Source: Curvibacter sp. GWA2_64_110 (GTDB taxonomy: Bacteria; Pseudomonadota; Gammaproteobacteria; Burkholderiales; Burkholderiaceae_C). Taken from it: a stretch of 64,000 bases of DNA. Below are positions 62,731-64,000 of this stretch, in pieces. The notes beneath the pieces were generated by a model. The model ran no database searches, had not been told where the DNA came from, and saw only the letters and a program-made list of their open reading frames with translations. The stretch's first letter is position 1. Each line of letters starts with the position of its first letter. A program made the position numbers and the translations under genes. The DNA is taken from contig MGPC01000036.1 in assembly GCA_001797315.1 (NCBI GenBank), positions 51,402 through 115,401 of the forward strand. Reading direction: 5' to 3'.

Positions 62731-63723
62731 TTAAGACTGACGCGCCAGCAGCTGAGCCGCCAATTGTAGCAGACTGTCGGCATGGGTTCCGGCGGGCAGG
62801 CGTTGTGCCGCTGCCACGGCACGTCCAGCCTCCCGGGCAGCTGCCTGGCGCGAGATGTCCAGCGCACCGGTTTCCCGCACGATGGCAATGACCTCGTCAA
62901 GCTGCGCCACTGCGCCGTTCTCGATGGCGCTACGGACGAGCTGGCGTTGGCTTTCGCTGCCGCGTTGCATGGCGGCGATCAGCGGCAGCGTGGCTTTTCC
63001 CTCGCGCAGATCGTCGCCCAGGCTCTTGCCCATGACGGCCGCATCGCCCGCGTAGTCGAGCACGTCGTCGATGACCTGGAAGGCGGTGCCCAGTGCCTGG
63101 CCGTATTCGGCGCAGGCTTCTTCGAGGGCCGGCTCGGCACCGGCCAGGATGGCGCCGACGCGGGCGCTGGCCTCGAACAGCTTGGCGGTCTTGGAGCGGA
63201 TCACCTGCAGGTAACCCGCCTCGTCGAGACCGGCGTTGTGCATGTTCATCAGCTGCATGACCTCGCCTTCGGCGATCACGTTGGTGGCGTCGGCCAGCAC
63301 CTGCATGATGCGCATGTTCCGGGCTTCCACCATCATCTGAAAGGCGCGGGAATAGAGAAAGTCACCCACCAGCACGCTGGCCGGGTTGCCGAAAGCCTCA
63401 TTGGCGGTCGGATTGCCGCGGCGCAGGACAGATTCGTCCACCACGTCGTCATGCAGCAGGGTGGCGGTGTGGATGAACTCCACCACGGCCGCCAGGTTGA
63501 AGCGCTGTGCGCCCTGGTAGCCCAGGGCGCCGCAGGTCAGCAGCAGCAGCGCCGGACGCAAACGCTTGCCGCCGGCGGCAATGATGTATTGGGAGACCTG
63601 GCCGACCAGAGGGACGCCAGAGTCCAGGCGGCGGGCAATGACATGGTCCACCTCGCGCATGTCATCGGCGATGAGGGCGAGCGGGTTGGCTGGGTGGGGT
63701 GGGTTCACTGTGACGAGGTCCAA
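62731..63723 (-). CDS. ispB: Polyprenyl (probably octaprenyl) diphosphate synthase
   Basis: A 330-residue trans-prenyltransferase making the side chain of ubiquinone. First aspartate motif [10 protein letters not shown] (about 90), second [14 protein letters not shown] (about 220), and [12 protein letters not shown] near 55 are typical. The start is uncertain: TTG 63723 or GTG 63708; relatives begin close to [13 protein letters not shown]. It is divergent from rplU, as in most proteobacteria. Confidence 0.94.
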   Translation of the reverse strand: MDLVTVNPPHPANPLALIADDMREVDHVIARRLDSGVPLVGQVSQYIIAAGGKRLRPALLLLTCGALGYQGAQRFNLAAVVEFIHTATLLHDDVVDESVLRRGNPTANEAFGNPASVLVGDFLYSRAFQMMVEARNMRIMQVLADATNVIAEGEVMQLMNMHNAGLDEAGYLQVIRSKTAKLFEASARVGAILAGAEPALEEACAEYGQALGTAFQVIDDVLDYAGDAAVMGKSLGDDLREGKATLPLIAAMQRGSESQRQLVRSAIENGAVAQLDEVIAIVRETGALDISRQAAAREAGRAVAAAQRLPAGTHADSLLQLAAQLLARQS

Positions 63724-63808
63724 AACCGGTAGGGGGTGGCCGATTATAGGAAGGCCTGGGGGGCGAACCAGCCGGCTGGCGGGGCACTATGTTAGTAATT
63801 CCAAACTG

Positions 63809-63817
63809 TGTTATACT
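63809..63817 (+). promoter_or_regulatory. Extended -10 promoter of rplU
   Basis: TGTTATACT: an extended -10 (TGn plus TATACT at 63812-63817). The -35 region (around 63789) is weak, as expected with an extended -10. Transcription would begin near 63824. Confidence 0.6.
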
Positions 63818-63823
63818 TTTGGG

Positions 63824-63846
63824 CTCTGCGGAATCCGTCCGTAGAG
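63824..63846 (+). promoter_or_regulatory. Stem-loop at the start of the rplU leader
   Basis: CTCTGCGGA (63824-63832) and TCCGTAGAG (63838-63846), 9 pairs including one G-U, loop ATCCG. With the promoter above, it lies at the very 5' end of the mRNA. It could protect the transcript or be a binding site for L21 feedback control. Confidence 0.5.
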
Positions 63847-63868
63847 ATCATTCAAAGATGAGGTCAAC

Positions 63869-64000
63869 ATGTACGCGGTCATAAAAACCGGCGGCAAACA
63901 ATACCGTGTTGCTGCTGGCGAAAAAATTAAAGTAGAACAGATTGCTGCGGACGTAGGCCAAGAGATCGTCATCGACCAGGTTCTGGCAGTCGGCAACGGC
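63869..64000 (+). CDS. rplU: 50S ribosomal protein L21, N-terminal part (partial at window end)
   Basis: 44 codons are present before the window ends. [14 protein letters not shown] is the invariant L21 start, followed by [24 protein letters not shown] at 63860-63863 is the ribosome binding site. rpmA would be expected next. L21 binds 23S rRNA in the large subunit. Confidence 0.97.
   Translation, partial: MYAVIKTGGKQYRVAAGEKIKVEQIAADVGQEIVIDQVLAVGNG

Overview
The window is a GC-rich chromosomal segment of a betaproteobacterium, most likely Burkholderiales and probably family Comamonadaceae. This is inferred from gene order (pilMNOPQ-aroKB-dgt-gltBD, mla operon-murA-his operon-tatABC, petABC-sspAB, secA-argJ, pilBCD-coaE-zapD-yacG), from protein character, and from two families of short dispersed repeats that I associate with Comamonadaceae. 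No organism name can be read from the sequence. Coding density is very high and most neighbours overlap by 4 bases (ATGA or GTGA). There is no phage, CRISPR array or integrated island. The only mobile element is a single RAYT (REP-associated tyrosine transposase) unit.

Layout: 1-3714 cytochrome c maturation (resB end, ccsB) and the periplasmic methionine sulfoxide reductase pair msrPQ. 3771-5281 lysA and lptM on the minus strand. 5294-8023 cyaY converging on the class A penicillin-binding protein gene mrcA. 8287-16319 type IV pilus alignment complex and secretin (pilMNOPQ) followed by aroK, aroB and dgt. 16316-19647 a coupled trio (MFS transporter, DUF1415 protein, methyltransferase) and a glycine-zipper lipoprotein. 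19650-20505 the RAYT element. 20578-26783 gltBD with a strong terminator. 26837-30745 the mla phospholipid-transport operon (mlaFEDACB). 30795-32602 an ABC-2 transporter. 32621-34165 ibaG and murA. 34230-41007 the histidine operon hisGDCBHAFIE. 41004-43410 a small membrane protein, a HIT hydrolase and tatABC. 43436-46940 a DegQ/DegS-like protease (minus strand), a cysteine-cluster protein, a Nif3-like protein and pdxA. 47041-49852 the cytochrome bc1 complex. 50017-51149 sspAB. 51200 tRNA-Thr. 51311-56869 dciA-like gene, M23 peptidase, secA, argJ. 56984-58350 DUF815 ATPase and mutT. 58378-62412 (minus strand) yacG, zapD, coaE, pilD, pilC and what looks like a gutted pilB. 62628 tRNA-Pro. 62731 polyprenyl diphosphate synthase, divergent from rplU, which runs off the end.

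Most genes are ordinary housekeeping genes. Two anomalies stand out. First, hisG encodes only 171 residues and appears to lack an in-frame block of about 40 residues next to the nucleotide-binding region, inside an otherwise complete his operon. Second, the position of pilB holds only a 101-codon reading frame with a PilB-like start and a PilB-like end but no ATPase, while pilC, pilD and pilMNOPQ are intact. Other points of interest are: the RAYT element with perfect 19-bp inverted ends and a matching stem-loop between mlaE and mlaD; a roughly 45-55 bp repeat family that supplies start codons, stop codons and even internal codons to several genes; a perfect NtrC-type palindrome between petC and sspA; and a stem-loop at the predicted 5' end of the rplU transcript. 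I did not find a clearly new multi-gene system. The best candidate for uncharacterised biology is the translationally coupled dgt-MFS-DUF1415-methyltransferase cluster.
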